DNA of 64,000 bases from Flavobacteriales bacterium (GCA_019638085.1 JAHBUL010000006.1:152586-216585); one strand, 5' to 3'. Shown: positions 25,830 to 34,530, numbered from the stretch's first letter. The notes: generated by a model from the letters alone, not told the origin. Made by a program: numbers and translations.

Positions 25830-26486
25830 ATGCGCGTCATTCTGCTTTCTCTCACCATACTCCTTGGCATCTCCGCTTCATCCCAAGGCACCTACCAGTT
25901 GGCCGTGCTGAAATACAGCGGTGGCGGTGACTGGTACGCCAACCCCACTGCCGTACCCAACTTGGTGAAGTTCTGCAATGAACAGCTGGGCATGAACATC
26001 AATCCCGAGGTGCCTACCGTGGACGTGGGCAGCCCGGACATCTTCACCTACCCTTGGCTGGATGTGACCGGTCATGGCAACATCACCTTCAATCCACAAG
26101 AGGCGGAGAACCTGCGCAACTACTTGATCGGTGGTGGCTTCCTGCACGTCAGTGACAACTATGGCATGGACAAATTCCTTCGGCCTGCATTGAAACTCGT
26201 TTTCCCTGAACTGGACCTTGTGGAGCTACCCTTTTCGCATCCGATCTATCACCAGAAGTATGATTTCCCGCGTGGTTTGCCGAAGATCCACGAACATGAC
26301 GGGTTACCTGCACAAGGCTTCGGATTGATCTGGGAAGGGCGGCTGGTCTGTTTCTATGATTACGAGACCGACCTGGGCGATGGCTGGGAAGACCCGGAGG
26401 TGCATAACGACCCACCAGAGCTACGGACCAAGGCGCTACAGATGGGTGCCAATATGGTACAATACGTGTTCGGAGGAGCGGAGTGA
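25830..26486 (+). CDS. DUF4159 domain-containing secreted protein
   Basis: 218 residues with signal peptide VILLSLTILLGISASS. The DUF4159 domain covers the rest: QLAVLKYSGGGDWYANPT, GSPDIFTYPWLDVTGHGNIT, LRNYLIGGGFLHVSDNYGMD, and SHPIYHQKYDFPRGLPKIHEH. It has a flavodoxin-like, glutaminase-related fold, and no enzymatic activity is established. In many bacteria DUF4159 proteins are linked to VWA and MoxR proteins, but here no such partner adjoins. The last 88 bases are repeated after the stop as a non-coding second copy. Confidence 0.85.
   Translation: MRVILLSLTILLGISASSQGTYQLAVLKYSGGGDWYANPTAVPNLVKFCNEQLGMNINPEVPTVDVGSPDIFTYPWLDVTGHGNITFNPQEAENLRNYLIGGGFLHVSDNYGMDKFLRPALKLVFPELDLVELPFSHPIYHQKYDFPRGLPKIHEHDGLPAQGFGLIWEGRLVCFYDYETDLGDGWEDPEVHNDPPELRTKALQMGANMVQYVFGGAE
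26399..26486 (+). repeat. Repeat copy 1: 3' end of the DUF4159 gene
   Basis: This stretch recurs at 26573-26660, offset 174 bases, with three differences in 88 bases. One difference would change Leu to Pro and two are synonymous in the gene frame. Copy 1 contains the natural stop codon. Confidence 0.9.
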
Positions 26487-26533
26487 GAGAGGAATGTCCT
26501 ATGCTGGTTGTCCTATGTCTTATGCTTGCAATG

Positions 26534-26572
26534 CCTATGTCTGCACTCGCGACACGCGAGCGCAGACATAGG
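26534..26572. repeat. Hairpin between the two tail copies
   Basis: CCTATGTCTGC and GCAGACATAGG pair over 11 bases, followed inward by CTCGCG/CGCGAG around an ACA loop with a single mismatch. Copy 2 of the gene tail begins at the next base. Confidence 0.75.
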
Positions 26573-26660
26573 GGTGCATAACGACCCACCAGAGCTACGG
26601 ACCAAGGCGCCACAGATGGGTGCCAATATGGTGCAGTACGTGTTCGGAGGAGCGGAGTGA
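26573..26660 (+). pseudogene. Repeat copy 2: duplicated 3' tail of the DUF4159 gene
   Basis: An 88-base near-copy of the end of the preceding gene, including its stop codon. It has no start codon or upstream coding sequence and should not be translated. It was produced by a tandem duplication of about 174 bases or by insertion of the hairpin element with duplication of the target. Confidence 0.85.
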
Positions 26661-26680
26661 AAGGCGAATGTCCTCTCCTT

Positions 26681-26734
26681 GCTGTCTTATGTCCTATGCT
26701 TCGAGCGTGCATAAGACATTGGACATAAGACAGC
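26681..26734. repeat. Hairpin with heptamer period between convergent genes
   Basis: GCTGTCTTATGTCC (26681-26694) pairs perfectly with GGACATAAGACAGC (26721-26734); an inner TATGC/GCATA pair follows. The right arm is built of heptamers ATAAGAC, ATTGGAC, ATAAGAC and the left of GTCTTAT, GTCCTAT. It may also terminate transcription from both sides. Confidence 0.7.
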
Positions 26735-26737
26735 CTC

Positions 26738-27487
26738 TTAGCCTCCGGCCCCTGTATCCTTATCCTTCCTCATCTTCATGATCAGCAGCTCCACACCGAA
26801 GCTGAAGGCCATGGCCACGTATGCGTAGGTCTTCGGAATTTCGCTGTGGTGAAGCGGTTCGAGGCCTTCGAAGAATAGCATGAAGCCCACTACCCCTAGG
26901 AAACAAAGGGCGAGGATCTTGAACGTGGGGTTTCTTTCAATGAAATTACTAATGCTTTTGGCGAAATAGAACATCGCGATCATGGCGATGACCACCGCGA
27001 GTATCATCACTTCCAAGTTCGCGCCGAGTCCGATCGCGGTGAGCACACTGTCGAAGGACAACACCGCATCCAACAGCACCACTTGGAGCATCAAGGCACC
27101 GAAACCTTTGGCCTTCACGCCGGCCGGAGCTTTCCTGCGCCCCCCCTCCATGCGGAGGTGGATGTCATTCACGGCCTTGTACAGCAGGAAGGCCCCGGCC
27201 AGTACCAGGATGAGGTGACGTAACGAAAACTCATGTCCGTATAATACAAGTACCGTGGCTTCCCCGTTATTCACCAGTGCGATAAGGCCGACAAGCAGTC
27301 CGCTCCGGACCAGGATGCCAAAGACCATCCACAGCCTGCGTCCCCTTGCGCGATCCTTCTCCGGCATGTGGCCCAGCATGAGACTGACAAAGACCACGTT
27401 GTCAATGCCCAGTGCCACCTCCATCAGGACCAGCGTTGCGAAGCTGATCAGTACACTGAACGTAAGCAGCTCATCGAGAGGTGTCAT
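26738..27487 (-). CDS. TerC family integral membrane protein
   Basis: 249 residues with about seven membrane helices. The family signature of acidic residues in membrane segments is present: LMEVALGIDNVVFVSLMLGH in helix 1 and LLDAVLSFDSVLTAIGLG in the second half. TerC proteins are implicated in manganese export during secretion (Alx/MntP-like YceF/YkoY group) or tellurite resistance; no other ter genes are nearby, so a metal-handling role is more likely. The start overlaps the stop of the upstream hydrolase gene as ATGA, which indicates translational coupling. Confidence 0.88.
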   Translation of the reverse strand: MTPLDELLTFSVLISFATLVLMEVALGIDNVVFVSLMLGHMPEKDRARGRRLWMVFGILVRSGLLVGLIALVNNGEATVLVLYGHEFSLRHLILVLAGAFLLYKAVNDIHLRMEGGRRKAPAGVKAKGFGALMLQVVLLDAVLSFDSVLTAIGLGANLEVMILAVVIAMIAMFYFAKSISNFIERNPTFKILALCFLGVVGFMLFFEGLEPLHHSEIPKTYAYVAMAFSFGVELLIMKMRKDKDTGAGG

Positions 27488-28134
27488 GCCGGAGAGCTTT
27501 GTTCAATGGATTCCCAAATTGCCCTGGAGACCTCATGAGGGCGCGTCAACACCATGATATGTTCGCCTCCGTGTATCACATGGTCCACCGGGAACCGCAA
27601 GGGTGTCACATGGTCATTGTCCCCATGTATGCGGACCAAGGGTCCTTTCCACTTCGTGCCTTCCCAGCGAAGAACAGCATTCAAGCCACGGCGGATCTTC
27701 CCCGCGGTTTGCTCCGCCGCCATGTCCCACAGCAATCGATCAATGTCCTTGGGCCGGGGCCCGAGAAGTCGCTTCAAGGGCCAAGTGATACGCAAGGTGA
27801 TCGATCCCACCAAGCCATACAGGTGGAGCAGTTTGGCCGCATGCACATGCCATGGCCACTCCTGCGGCCCGGTCCATGAAGAGATCAGGAGGACCTTTTC
27901 GGGTGCCGTTAGTAGCGCTAATTCCTCCGCCACCATACCCCCCATGCTCACTCCTGCCAAAATGTGCGGCTTGGTCACATCCACTCCGGAGCGCATGGTG
28001 GCGGCGAGTTCCTTCAAGGTGCAGCCCTTGGGGAAAGATGGCCACTCCAGCATCACTACTTCCAGCTCTGCAAGGTCCAGGCGCGAGAAAAGGCGAGCAT
28101 CGCAGCCAATGCCAGGGAGCAGGTAAAGGGTCAT
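27484..28134 (-). CDS. Alpha/beta hydrolase
   Basis: 216 residues. The oxyanion strand opens as LYLLPGIGCDARLF; the nucleophile elbow is GVSMGG (HILAGVSMGGMVAEELA); the late His lies in VIHGGEH. The cap is short and helical. Cytoplasmic; substrate unknown. Start 28134 is chosen because MTLYLLPG begins the first strand and a CAACTTTG box lies five bases upstream, giving an almost leaderless mRNA. Coupled with the downstream TerC gene. Confidence 0.85.
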   Translation of the reverse strand: MTLYLLPGIGCDARLFSRLDLAELEVVMLEWPSFPKGCTLKELAATMRSGVDVTKPHILAGVSMGGMVAEELALLTAPEKVLLISSWTGPQEWPWHVHAAKLLHLYGLVGSITLRITWPLKRLLGPRPKDIDRLLWDMAAEQTAGKIRRGLNAVLRWEGTKWKGPLVRIHGDNDHVTPLRFPVDHVIHGGEHIMVLTRPHEVSRAIWESIEQSSPA

Positions 28135-28139
28135 GCCGA

Positions 28140-28147
28140 CAAAGTTG
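28140..28147 (-). promoter_or_regulatory. -7 box CAACTTTG for the hydrolase-TerC operon
   Basis: One mismatch from TAnnTTTG, with five bases between the box and the ATG. It predicts a leader of about two bases. Confidence 0.45.
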
Positions 28148-28330
28148 GTTGTTAAAGCGCAGAACGTCCGCACATGAGATCATCCATCACCGTTGATCGG
28201 GCGGCGTCTCTTTGGATCCTCTCCTTGTCCAGTGCCAAGGTCGTTCCTAATTCAACACTTGAACGAAATTATATGGGGACCCTTACCTTGGATGCCAAGT
28301 AACACCGATTCGTAATCTGATCAATATCCC

Positions 28331-30010
28331 ATGGCTGATCAAGGACAGAATACCAAACCGATCGTGGCGATGAACAACCCGATCGGGGTGAATGTGGAAA
28401 AGGGAAAGGAATACCGGTGGTGTACATGCGGGCGATCAGTCAGCCAACCTTACTGCGACGATTCATGTGAACACACTCCCTTTGAGCCACTGCAGTTCAC
28501 GGCCAAGGAAACGGGGGAGATCTGGCTTTGTCGCTGCAAGCAAACACATGACGCACCCTATTGCGACGGTCATCATGCGCAGGTGCCCGTGGAGCAAGTG
28601 GGCAAGGAATTCGCTTTGGACAGCTACGAGTACAAGTACGCCACGCGGAACTTGTCGGACGCGGACAAGAAAGCCACCGCTGATCAGAAGAAGAAGGGAT
28701 CCGCAACCGCAACGGATAGCGAGAAGGACGATGATAAGTTCACTCGCACGGAGCACTTGCCCGAGGCGGTACCCACGCCGGAAGAGCCTACAGTGGCCTA
28801 CATCCACCATCTGGCAAAGGTGGGTTTGAAGGGTATGGGCGAATACGGCGAGATGGTGGCCATGGGCGTACCGCGCAAAGACCTGCCCGACTGGAATAAC
28901 ATCCAGATCATGACCGCCCAGATCGCGAAGCAGCCGCTGATGGAAGATGTTCCCGTGCGCACCGGTCTGGTGATCGGGCCGCAGGCAAAGAAGCCGTTGG
29001 TACTGGACATCCCACTGTTCGTGAGTGATATGAGCTTTGGCTCACTTTCGGAGGAGGCCAAGCTCGCCCTGGCCATGGGCGCTCAACGGGCAGGTACGGC
29101 CATCGCTTCGGGAGAAGGTGGCATGTTGCCCGAATCGCAGGCAGCGAACCAGCGCTATATGCTGGAATATGCTTCGGCCAAATTCGGATACAGCGACGAC
29201 CTGTTGCCCAAGATCCAAGCCTTCCACTTCAAATGCGGCCAATCCGCCAAGACCGGTACCGGAGGGCATCTGCCGGGCTTGAAGAACGTGGGGCGCATCT
29301 CCGAGATCCGCAAGCTGAAGCCCGGCACCAACGCAGATTCACCGCCCACCTTCAAGGACCTGCACACGCCGAAGGATTTCGCCACGATGGCCGACCACGT
29401 GCGAGCGATCACCGGCGGGATCCCCGTGGGCTTCAAAATGAGCGCGCAGCACATCGAGAAGGACATGGACTTCGCCATTGAAGCAGGTGCGGACTACATC
29501 ATCCTGGACGGGCGAGGCGGCGGCACCGGGGATGCGCCCGCCATGTTCCGCGACCACATCTCCGTTCCCACCATACCGGCTTTGGCACGGGCACGCCACC
29601 ACTTGGACAAGCAAGGGCTGAGCGGCAAGATCACCCTGATCATCACCGGCGGCCTGCGCACCCACATGGATTTCGTCAAGGCTATGGCCTTGGGCGCCGA
29701 CGGCATCGCGGTGGCCAATTCGGCCATGCAGGCCATCGGGTGCATCTCCGCCCGGATCTGCAATACCAACCGCTGCCCCACAGGCATCACCACGCAAGAT
29801 CCCGAGCTGCGCAAGCGCTTGAACGTGACCCAGGGCGCCACACGCCTGTTCAACTTCTTCGAGGTGAGCGTACACCTGATGCAGGTGATGGCCAGGGCCT
29901 GCGGACACGACCAGCTCAACCAGTTCAACAAGGAAGATATCTCCAGCTGGCACAAGGAGCTGGCCGAGTTGGCCGGCATCCAGTGGTCGGGATTCGATCC
30001 GAACCGGTGA
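28331..30010 (+). CDS. CDGSH-CDGSH-glutamate synthase FMN domain fusion
   Basis: 559 residues in three parts. CDGSH 1 (~28-50) has C31, C33, C42 and then C46, where the family normally has His. CDGSH 2 (~64-84) has the regular C67, C69, C78, H82. A Lys/Asp-rich linker (~105-145) leads to the FMN- and iron-sulfur-binding domain of glutamate synthase large subunit (~150-550): FVSDMSFGSLSEEAKLALA, GEGGMLPES, KTGTGGHLPG, ILDGRGGGTGDAP, and CNTNRCPTGITTQDP. It lacks the glutaminase domain, so it is not a complete glutamate synthase. Related archaeal-type proteins are ferredoxin-linked oxidoreductases. The natural substrate is unknown. It stands alone. Confidence 0.9.
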   Translation: MADQGQNTKPIVAMNNPIGVNVEKGKEYRWCTCGRSVSQPYCDDSCEHTPFEPLQFTAKETGEIWLCRCKQTHDAPYCDGHHAQVPVEQVGKEFALDSYEYKYATRNLSDADKKATADQKKKGSATATDSEKDDDKFTRTEHLPEAVPTPEEPTVAYIHHLAKVGLKGMGEYGEMVAMGVPRKDLPDWNNIQIMTAQIAKQPLMEDVPVRTGLVIGPQAKKPLVLDIPLFVSDMSFGSLSEEAKLALAMGAQRAGTAIASGEGGMLPESQAANQRYMLEYASAKFGYSDDLLPKIQAFHFKCGQSAKTGTGGHLPGLKNVGRISEIRKLKPGTNADSPPTFKDLHTPKDFATMADHVRAITGGIPVGFKMSAQHIEKDMDFAIEAGADYIILDGRGGGTGDAPAMFRDHISVPTIPALARARHHLDKQGLSGKITLIITGGLRTHMDFVKAMALGADGIAVANSAMQAIGCISARICNTNRCPTGITTQDPELRKRLNVTQGATRLFNFFEVSVHLMQVMARACGHDQLNQFNKEDISSWHKELAELAGIQWSGFDPNR

Positions 30011-30087
30011 TCGGGATCCATTCCAAAATGACGAGGCGGTCCACTGGGCCATTCACGAATAGCGCACCAGCTCGGCCACCTGCTTCA

Positions 30088-30117
30088 GAAAAGATCGGTC
30101 AACAATACGAACCGATC
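30088..30117 (-). terminator. Probable hutH terminator overlapping the stop codon
   Basis: On the minus strand GATCGGT and ACCGATC pair around an 11-base loop and are followed by TTTTC. The stem starts in the hutH stop codon. Confidence 0.55.
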
Positions 30118-31618
30118 AAGCCCGCAGGAGCATCTCACTCCTGTTGCGCATGAACAACAATGCGCCCTCCATCAAGTCGTGCATCACCACATCTTCTTCC
30201 ACGAAGGACACCTTCTTGCGCAACCCCTCATGAATGGCTTCAATGGCCTTGGAAGACTTCAATGGCCTGCGGAACTCCAATGCCTGTGCGGCGGTTAAAA
30301 GCTCGATGGCGAGGATACGTTCCACATCCTCCGCCACCTGCCATGTCTTAATGGCTGCAGCAGCGCCCATACTTACATGATCCTCTTGCCCGTTACTGCT
30401 GTCGATGGTGTCCACGCTGTTGGGCATGCAGCGTTGCTTGTTGGCGCTGACCAAGGAGGCCGATGCGTACTGCGGGATCATGAAGCCACTGTTGAGGCCG
30501 GGGTGCGCGACCAGGAACGCTGGCAATCCGCGCTGTCCGCTGAGCAGTTTGTATGTGCGGCGTTCGCTGATGCTGCCGAACTCGGCGAGTGCAATGGCCA
30601 GGAAGTCCAATGCAAGAGCAAGCGGTTGTCCATGAAAATTACCCGCGCTTATGATCAGGTCCTCATCGTCGAAGACCGTGGGATTGTCCGTCACGGATTC
30701 CAGCTCGCGTTCCACCACGCGCTCCACGTATGCGATCGCATCACGGGAGGCTCCATGCACTTGCGGAATACAACGGAAGGAATACGGATCCTGCACATGC
30801 TTCTTCGCACGCTTGGCGATCGCACTCCCCTTGAGCAACTCGCGCATATGGCCCGCCACCACGGCCTGCCCAGGATGTGGTCGCACCGCATGGACCGAAG
30901 CGTGGAACGGCTCGATGCGGCCATCGAACGCGTCAAGTGAAAGTGCAGCGATGACATCCGCGAAGTGTGCGATCCGGTTCGCTTTCAGCGTGAGCAGCGC
31001 CGCGAATGCACACATGAACTGCGTGCCGTTCAGCAGCGCCAACCCTTCCTTGGGTCCCAGTTCGATGGGATCCCATCCGAGCTGCTTCAGCGCCTTGGCG
31101 GTTTTCATGCGCTTGCCCTTCAGCATCACTTCACCTAAGCCGATCAGCGGTAACGCCAGATGTGCGAGCGGCGCAAGGTCTCCGGAAGCGCCGAGTGAGC
31201 CACGCTCGTAGACCACTGGGAGCATGTCCGCGTTGAACATCTCCACATACCGTTGCACCGTCGCCAACGCCACTGCGCTATGTCCGAAGGCCATGTTCTG
31301 CACCTTCAATACCAGCATCGTCCGAACGATCTCCTCGGGAACGGGTTCACCGGTTCCGCATGCGTGGCTCATCACCAGGTTCTTCTGCAGTTGCGCGAGC
31401 TTGTCCTTCGGAATGCTCGTGTCGGCCAAGGCACCGAAGCCGGTGTTCACACCGTAGATCGGTGCGTCGCTCTTCTTCAGTCTATCCCGCAGGTAGCTGT
31501 GGCTGCGCTTCACGGCAGCGACGGCATCCTTGCTGAGCGCGATGGGACCTCCGGAGGAAAGAATGTGATCGAGTTCGGCCAGTTCGAGGCCGATGGTACC
31601 TATTTGATGGGGCTTCAT
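30116..31618 (-). CDS. hutH: Histidine ammonia-lyase
   Basis: 500 residues, normal for the family. The MIO cofactor tripeptide Ala144-Ser145-Gly146 lies in GSLGASGDLAPLAH, and Y55 in YGVNTGFGALAD is the catalytic Tyr loop. The selectivity position reads NLVMSHACG, where SH marks histidine rather than tyrosine or phenylalanine lyases. It deaminates histidine to urocanate in the cytoplasm. hutU, hutI and hutG are not in the window. It lies 42 bases after hisS in the same direction, so the two probably share a transcript; this links histidine charging and breakdown. Confidence 0.93.
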   Translation of the reverse strand: MKPHQIGTIGLELAELDHILSSGGPIALSKDAVAAVKRSHSYLRDRLKKSDAPIYGVNTGFGALADTSIPKDKLAQLQKNLVMSHACGTGEPVPEEIVRTMLVLKVQNMAFGHSAVALATVQRYVEMFNADMLPVVYERGSLGASGDLAPLAHLALPLIGLGEVMLKGKRMKTAKALKQLGWDPIELGPKEGLALLNGTQFMCAFAALLTLKANRIAHFADVIAALSLDAFDGRIEPFHASVHAVRPHPGQAVVAGHMRELLKGSAIAKRAKKHVQDPYSFRCIPQVHGASRDAIAYVERVVERELESVTDNPTVFDDEDLIISAGNFHGQPLALALDFLAIALAEFGSISERRTYKLLSGQRGLPAFLVAHPGLNSGFMIPQYASASLVSANKQRCMPNSVDTIDSSNGQEDHVSMGAAAAIKTWQVAEDVERILAIELLTAAQALEFRRPLKSSKAIEAIHEGLRKKVSFVEEDVVMHDLMEGALLFMRNRSEMLLRA

Positions 31619-31660
31619 TGGGATCGTATTGTCGATACAATGGATCGACGGTCCAGGTGC

Positions 31661-33040
31661 TTATGAGATTATACTTAGCAAGTCTTCCTCCTTCACGGCC
31701 TTCTGCTCGCCGCTCTTCATCTCCTTCACGGTCACGATGCCTTGCTTCAGCTCGTTTTCACCAATGATGGCCACGAACGAGATGCCTTTATCATCGGCAT
31801 ACTTGAATTGCTTGGCCATCTTCACCGGATCGGGATAGAGTTCCGCTGCGATGCCCGCTTCGCGCACCGTTCGTAACAGCTTCAGGCAATGGATGGCTTC
31901 CTTCTCACCGAAATTGGCGAAGAGCACGCGCGTGCTTCCACCGAGTTCCGCCGGGAATTTGTTCGTCTCCAGCAACACGTCGTAGATGCGGTCCGCGCCG
32001 AAACTGATGCCCACGCCGCTCATGTCCTTGAGGCCGAAGATGCCGGTAAGGTCGTCGTAGCGGCCGCCGCCGCAGATGCTTCCGGGCATGTTGCCTTCCT
32101 GCGACTTCACCTCGAAGATCGCGCCGGTGTAATAGTCAAGACCGCGGGCAAGTGTGGGATCGAATTCCAACGTGGCACCGTTCCGCGTTCCCACCGCATT
32201 GAAAATGGTGGACAGGTTCCTCAAGCCTTCCTGCGCGATGGTTGAGGAAGCCAGCCATTGCTCCAGCTTCGGCCGTTGTTCCATCCACGTTCCTTCCAAC
32301 TCGAAGAGCGGTGCGATCTCGGATATGGCAGCATCGGTGATGCCCTTGGTCCGCATCTCCTCCTCCACCTTCTCCCGGCCGATCTTGTCCAGCTTATCGA
32401 TGGCGGTCACCATGTCCACCACCCTTTCCGGCTGGCCGCTGATCTCCGCGATGCCACTGAGCACCTTGCGATCGTTCACTTTGATGACCACCTGCAGATC
32501 GAGTGCGGCGAACACATCTCCGATCAATTCCACCAACTCCACTTCGTTCAACAAGCTCTTGCTTCCGATCACGTCCGCATCGCACTGGTAGAACTCGCGG
32601 TAGCGACCCTTCTGCGGCCGATCGGCGCGCCACACGGGCTGGATCTGGTAACGCTTGAACGGGAAGGTGATCTCGTTGCGGTGCTGTACCACGTAGCGCG
32701 CGAAGGGCACGGTAAGGTCGTAGCGCAAGGCCTTTTCGGAAAGTTCACCGGCCAATCTTCCCGGATGCACCTCCTCTCCTTTCGTCAGCATCTCCCTCAC
32801 CTCACCAGATACCGACCTCCATGCATCCCCGCTGTTAAGCACCTTGAAGATCAGCCGATCACCCTCCTCGCCATACTTGCCGGTGAGGGTACTGAGGTTC
32901 TCCATCGCCGGGGTTTCCAGCGGGAGGAAGCCGTACTTCTGAAAAACCGCCTCAATGGTGCGGAATATGTACTTGCGGCGCAGCATCTCCGCAGGGGAGA
33001 AATCGCGCGTGCCCTTGGGAATGGAAGGCATGTTGGCCAT
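31661..33040 (-). CDS. hisS: Histidine--tRNA ligase
   Basis: 459 residues. Class II synthetase motifs are clear: PSIPKGTRDFSPAEMLRR at the start, motif 2 RPQKGRYREFYQCDAD, histidine-binding LARGLDYYTGAIFEV and GGRYDDL, and an anticodon-binding domain from ~375 (TRVLFANFGEKEA). ATG 33040 is chosen because MANMPSIPKG fits the family, and a TACCTTCG box lies five bases before it. The frame extends upstream only through low-quality sequence. Confidence 0.95.
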   Translation of the reverse strand: MANMPSIPKGTRDFSPAEMLRRKYIFRTIEAVFQKYGFLPLETPAMENLSTLTGKYGEEGDRLIFKVLNSGDAWRSVSGEVREMLTKGEEVHPGRLAGELSEKALRYDLTVPFARYVVQHRNEITFPFKRYQIQPVWRADRPQKGRYREFYQCDADVIGSKSLLNEVELVELIGDVFAALDLQVVIKVNDRKVLSGIAEISGQPERVVDMVTAIDKLDKIGREKVEEEMRTKGITDAAISEIAPLFELEGTWMEQRPKLEQWLASSTIAQEGLRNLSTIFNAVGTRNGATLEFDPTLARGLDYYTGAIFEVKSQEGNMPGSICGGGRYDDLTGIFGLKDMSGVGISFGADRIYDVLLETNKFPAELGGSTRVLFANFGEKEAIHCLKLLRTVREAGIAAELYPDPVKMAKQFKYADDKGISFVAIIGENELKQGIVTVKEMKSGEQKAVKEEDLLSIIS

Positions 33041-33045
33041 GGCGG

Positions 33046-33053
33046 CGAAGGTA
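33046..33053 (-). promoter_or_regulatory. -7 box TACCTTCG for hisS-hutH
   Basis: One mismatch from TAnnTTTG; five bases separate it from the hisS ATG, predicting a leader of about two bases. No clear -33 TTTG was found. Confidence 0.45.
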
Positions 33054-33231
33054 AGCGGGGCGGGAAGAGGTTGGAATGGACTGCTGGGAAGAGCATGCAT
33101 ATGGCACTCAGAGGCGCGGAGAGGACAAATCCTCAATTATTCCATCGCGATCTTTCCGGAAGGCCGTACTGCAGGACAGGAGGCGAGAATGGGTTGGGCC
33201 TTCCTCCCTTATGGTTGTCCTTACGCTCCTG

Positions 33232-34332
33232 CTACGCTCTGAACCGACCACGCAAGCGCAGGAAACGCGACTCAAAAAAACGATGGGAAGCCCAGGACAC
33301 GATGATGGTGAACAGGAAAATGAACGGATATGGAAGGAGATCGGTAGGCAGGTTCAACCGTAGGAAGAGATGCATGACAAGCATGGTAACGGCGATGTGG
33401 TAGATGTAGATCCCATAGGATATCCGACCCAAATAACGAAGCAACGGATACTCAAGTAATTGCGACAATCGCGGATTGACGGCCAGGTTGAGCACAAGCA
33501 CCCCGTACAGGATCGAATAGGCACGATACCCCACCAGACCCTTGGGATCCACGGCCATGGTAACGATGACAATAAGGAGCACTACAAGGAAGAGGCGCAA
33601 GTCCACAAGCACATTGAGCGCTTTATGACCTCGGAAGAACAAAAGAGCCATGAGCGCACCCACTGCCATACAATCGATGTTGAAGTTCGCCCAATACTTG
33701 AGCAAATACCATTGCATTGTCCCGGATCCTTCTGAACCCGGGGCAAGGCTTCGATACACCGCTGCATAGCCAATGAAAACGGCGATCATGAGCGCGAGCC
33801 TGTAGCGCTTGAACAGACGAAGGAGAATCGGCCAGATCAAATAAAAATGCTCTTCGGTTCCGATCGACCATAGATGCATCGCATCCGGCACGGGCCCCAC
33901 CATGGCCGTGACCCAAGTAGGAATGAACAGAATGAACAACCCGAGCTTTTGCGGCCAATCCGTGATCACCACGCGAGCATCGGTATTCGGCAGATGTAGC
34001 ACCGGTATCAATGGCAACACGAACAGCGAGAGCAGGACCATCAAGAAGTACAAAGGCCAGATTCGCAGGATGCGGCGCATTTGGAAATTGCGCACCTTGA
34101 ACCGGCCATGTGCCTCCTCCTCTTGCAACAAGAGGTAGGTGATCAGGAAACCACTGATGGCGAAGAACAACAGTACTCCCAGATGGCCGATCTGGTCCCA
34201 CTGCTCCAGACTACTCGTGTGCGGCAGGTCCAACAAGGCCTTGATGTTCTCCGTGTGATGAACGACCACCAAGCTTGCGGCGAGAAAGCGAAGGCCGTCC
34301 AGATTAGGAAAATAAACCTTTGCCGCAGACAT
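33232..34332 (-). CDS. Acyltransferase family 3 membrane protein (OafA-like)
   Basis: 366 residues with about ten membrane helices. The N-terminal FPNLDGLRFLAASLVVVHHTE is the family opening with the conserved catalytic-type His pair; later motifs include WSIGTEEHFYLIWPILLRL and YIYHIAVTMLVMH. These enzymes transfer acetyl or other acyl groups to sugars of lipopolysaccharide, capsule or other envelope glycans. There is no SGNH domain. The acceptor is unknown and no sugar gene cluster adjoins. ATG 34332 is chosen from the family start. Confidence 0.88.
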   Translation of the reverse strand: MSAAKVYFPNLDGLRFLAASLVVVHHTENIKALLDLPHTSSLEQWDQIGHLGVLLFFAISGFLITYLLLQEEEAHGRFKVRNFQMRRILRIWPLYFLMVLLSLFVLPLIPVLHLPNTDARVVITDWPQKLGLFILFIPTWVTAMVGPVPDAMHLWSIGTEEHFYLIWPILLRLFKRYRLALMIAVFIGYAAVYRSLAPGSEGSGTMQWYLLKYWANFNIDCMAVGALMALLFFRGHKALNVLVDLRLFLVVLLIVIVTMAVDPKGLVGYRAYSILYGVLVLNLAVNPRLSQLLEYPLLRYLGRISYGIYIYHIAVTMLVMHLFLRLNLPTDLLPYPFIFLFTIIVSWASHRFFESRFLRLRGRFRA

Positions 34333-34530
34333 GGGCGTGCAATCTAAACGGGTTATTGAGCGCAGCGCAATACGAGGTCTGGAACGCTGGTTGAATAGAT
34401 CACGCCGGAGGAACGTGCATGTTTCATCCCGTTCGTTCCCATGAAGCACCACGGTGATGCAACATCACTGTGGCAATGGCGGTCAACCCGACTTCCAACC
34501 AGGTCCACCCGTTCAAGAATGGAAGGCGGT

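Noticed and set aside
26573..26660. Second DUF4159 tail as a separate small gene
   Set aside because: No start codon or ribosome entry; it is a fragment.
26149..26712. A 187-codon minus-strand frame over the duplicated gene tail
   Set aside because: Antisense to DUF4159; its internal repeat just reflects the duplicated DNA.
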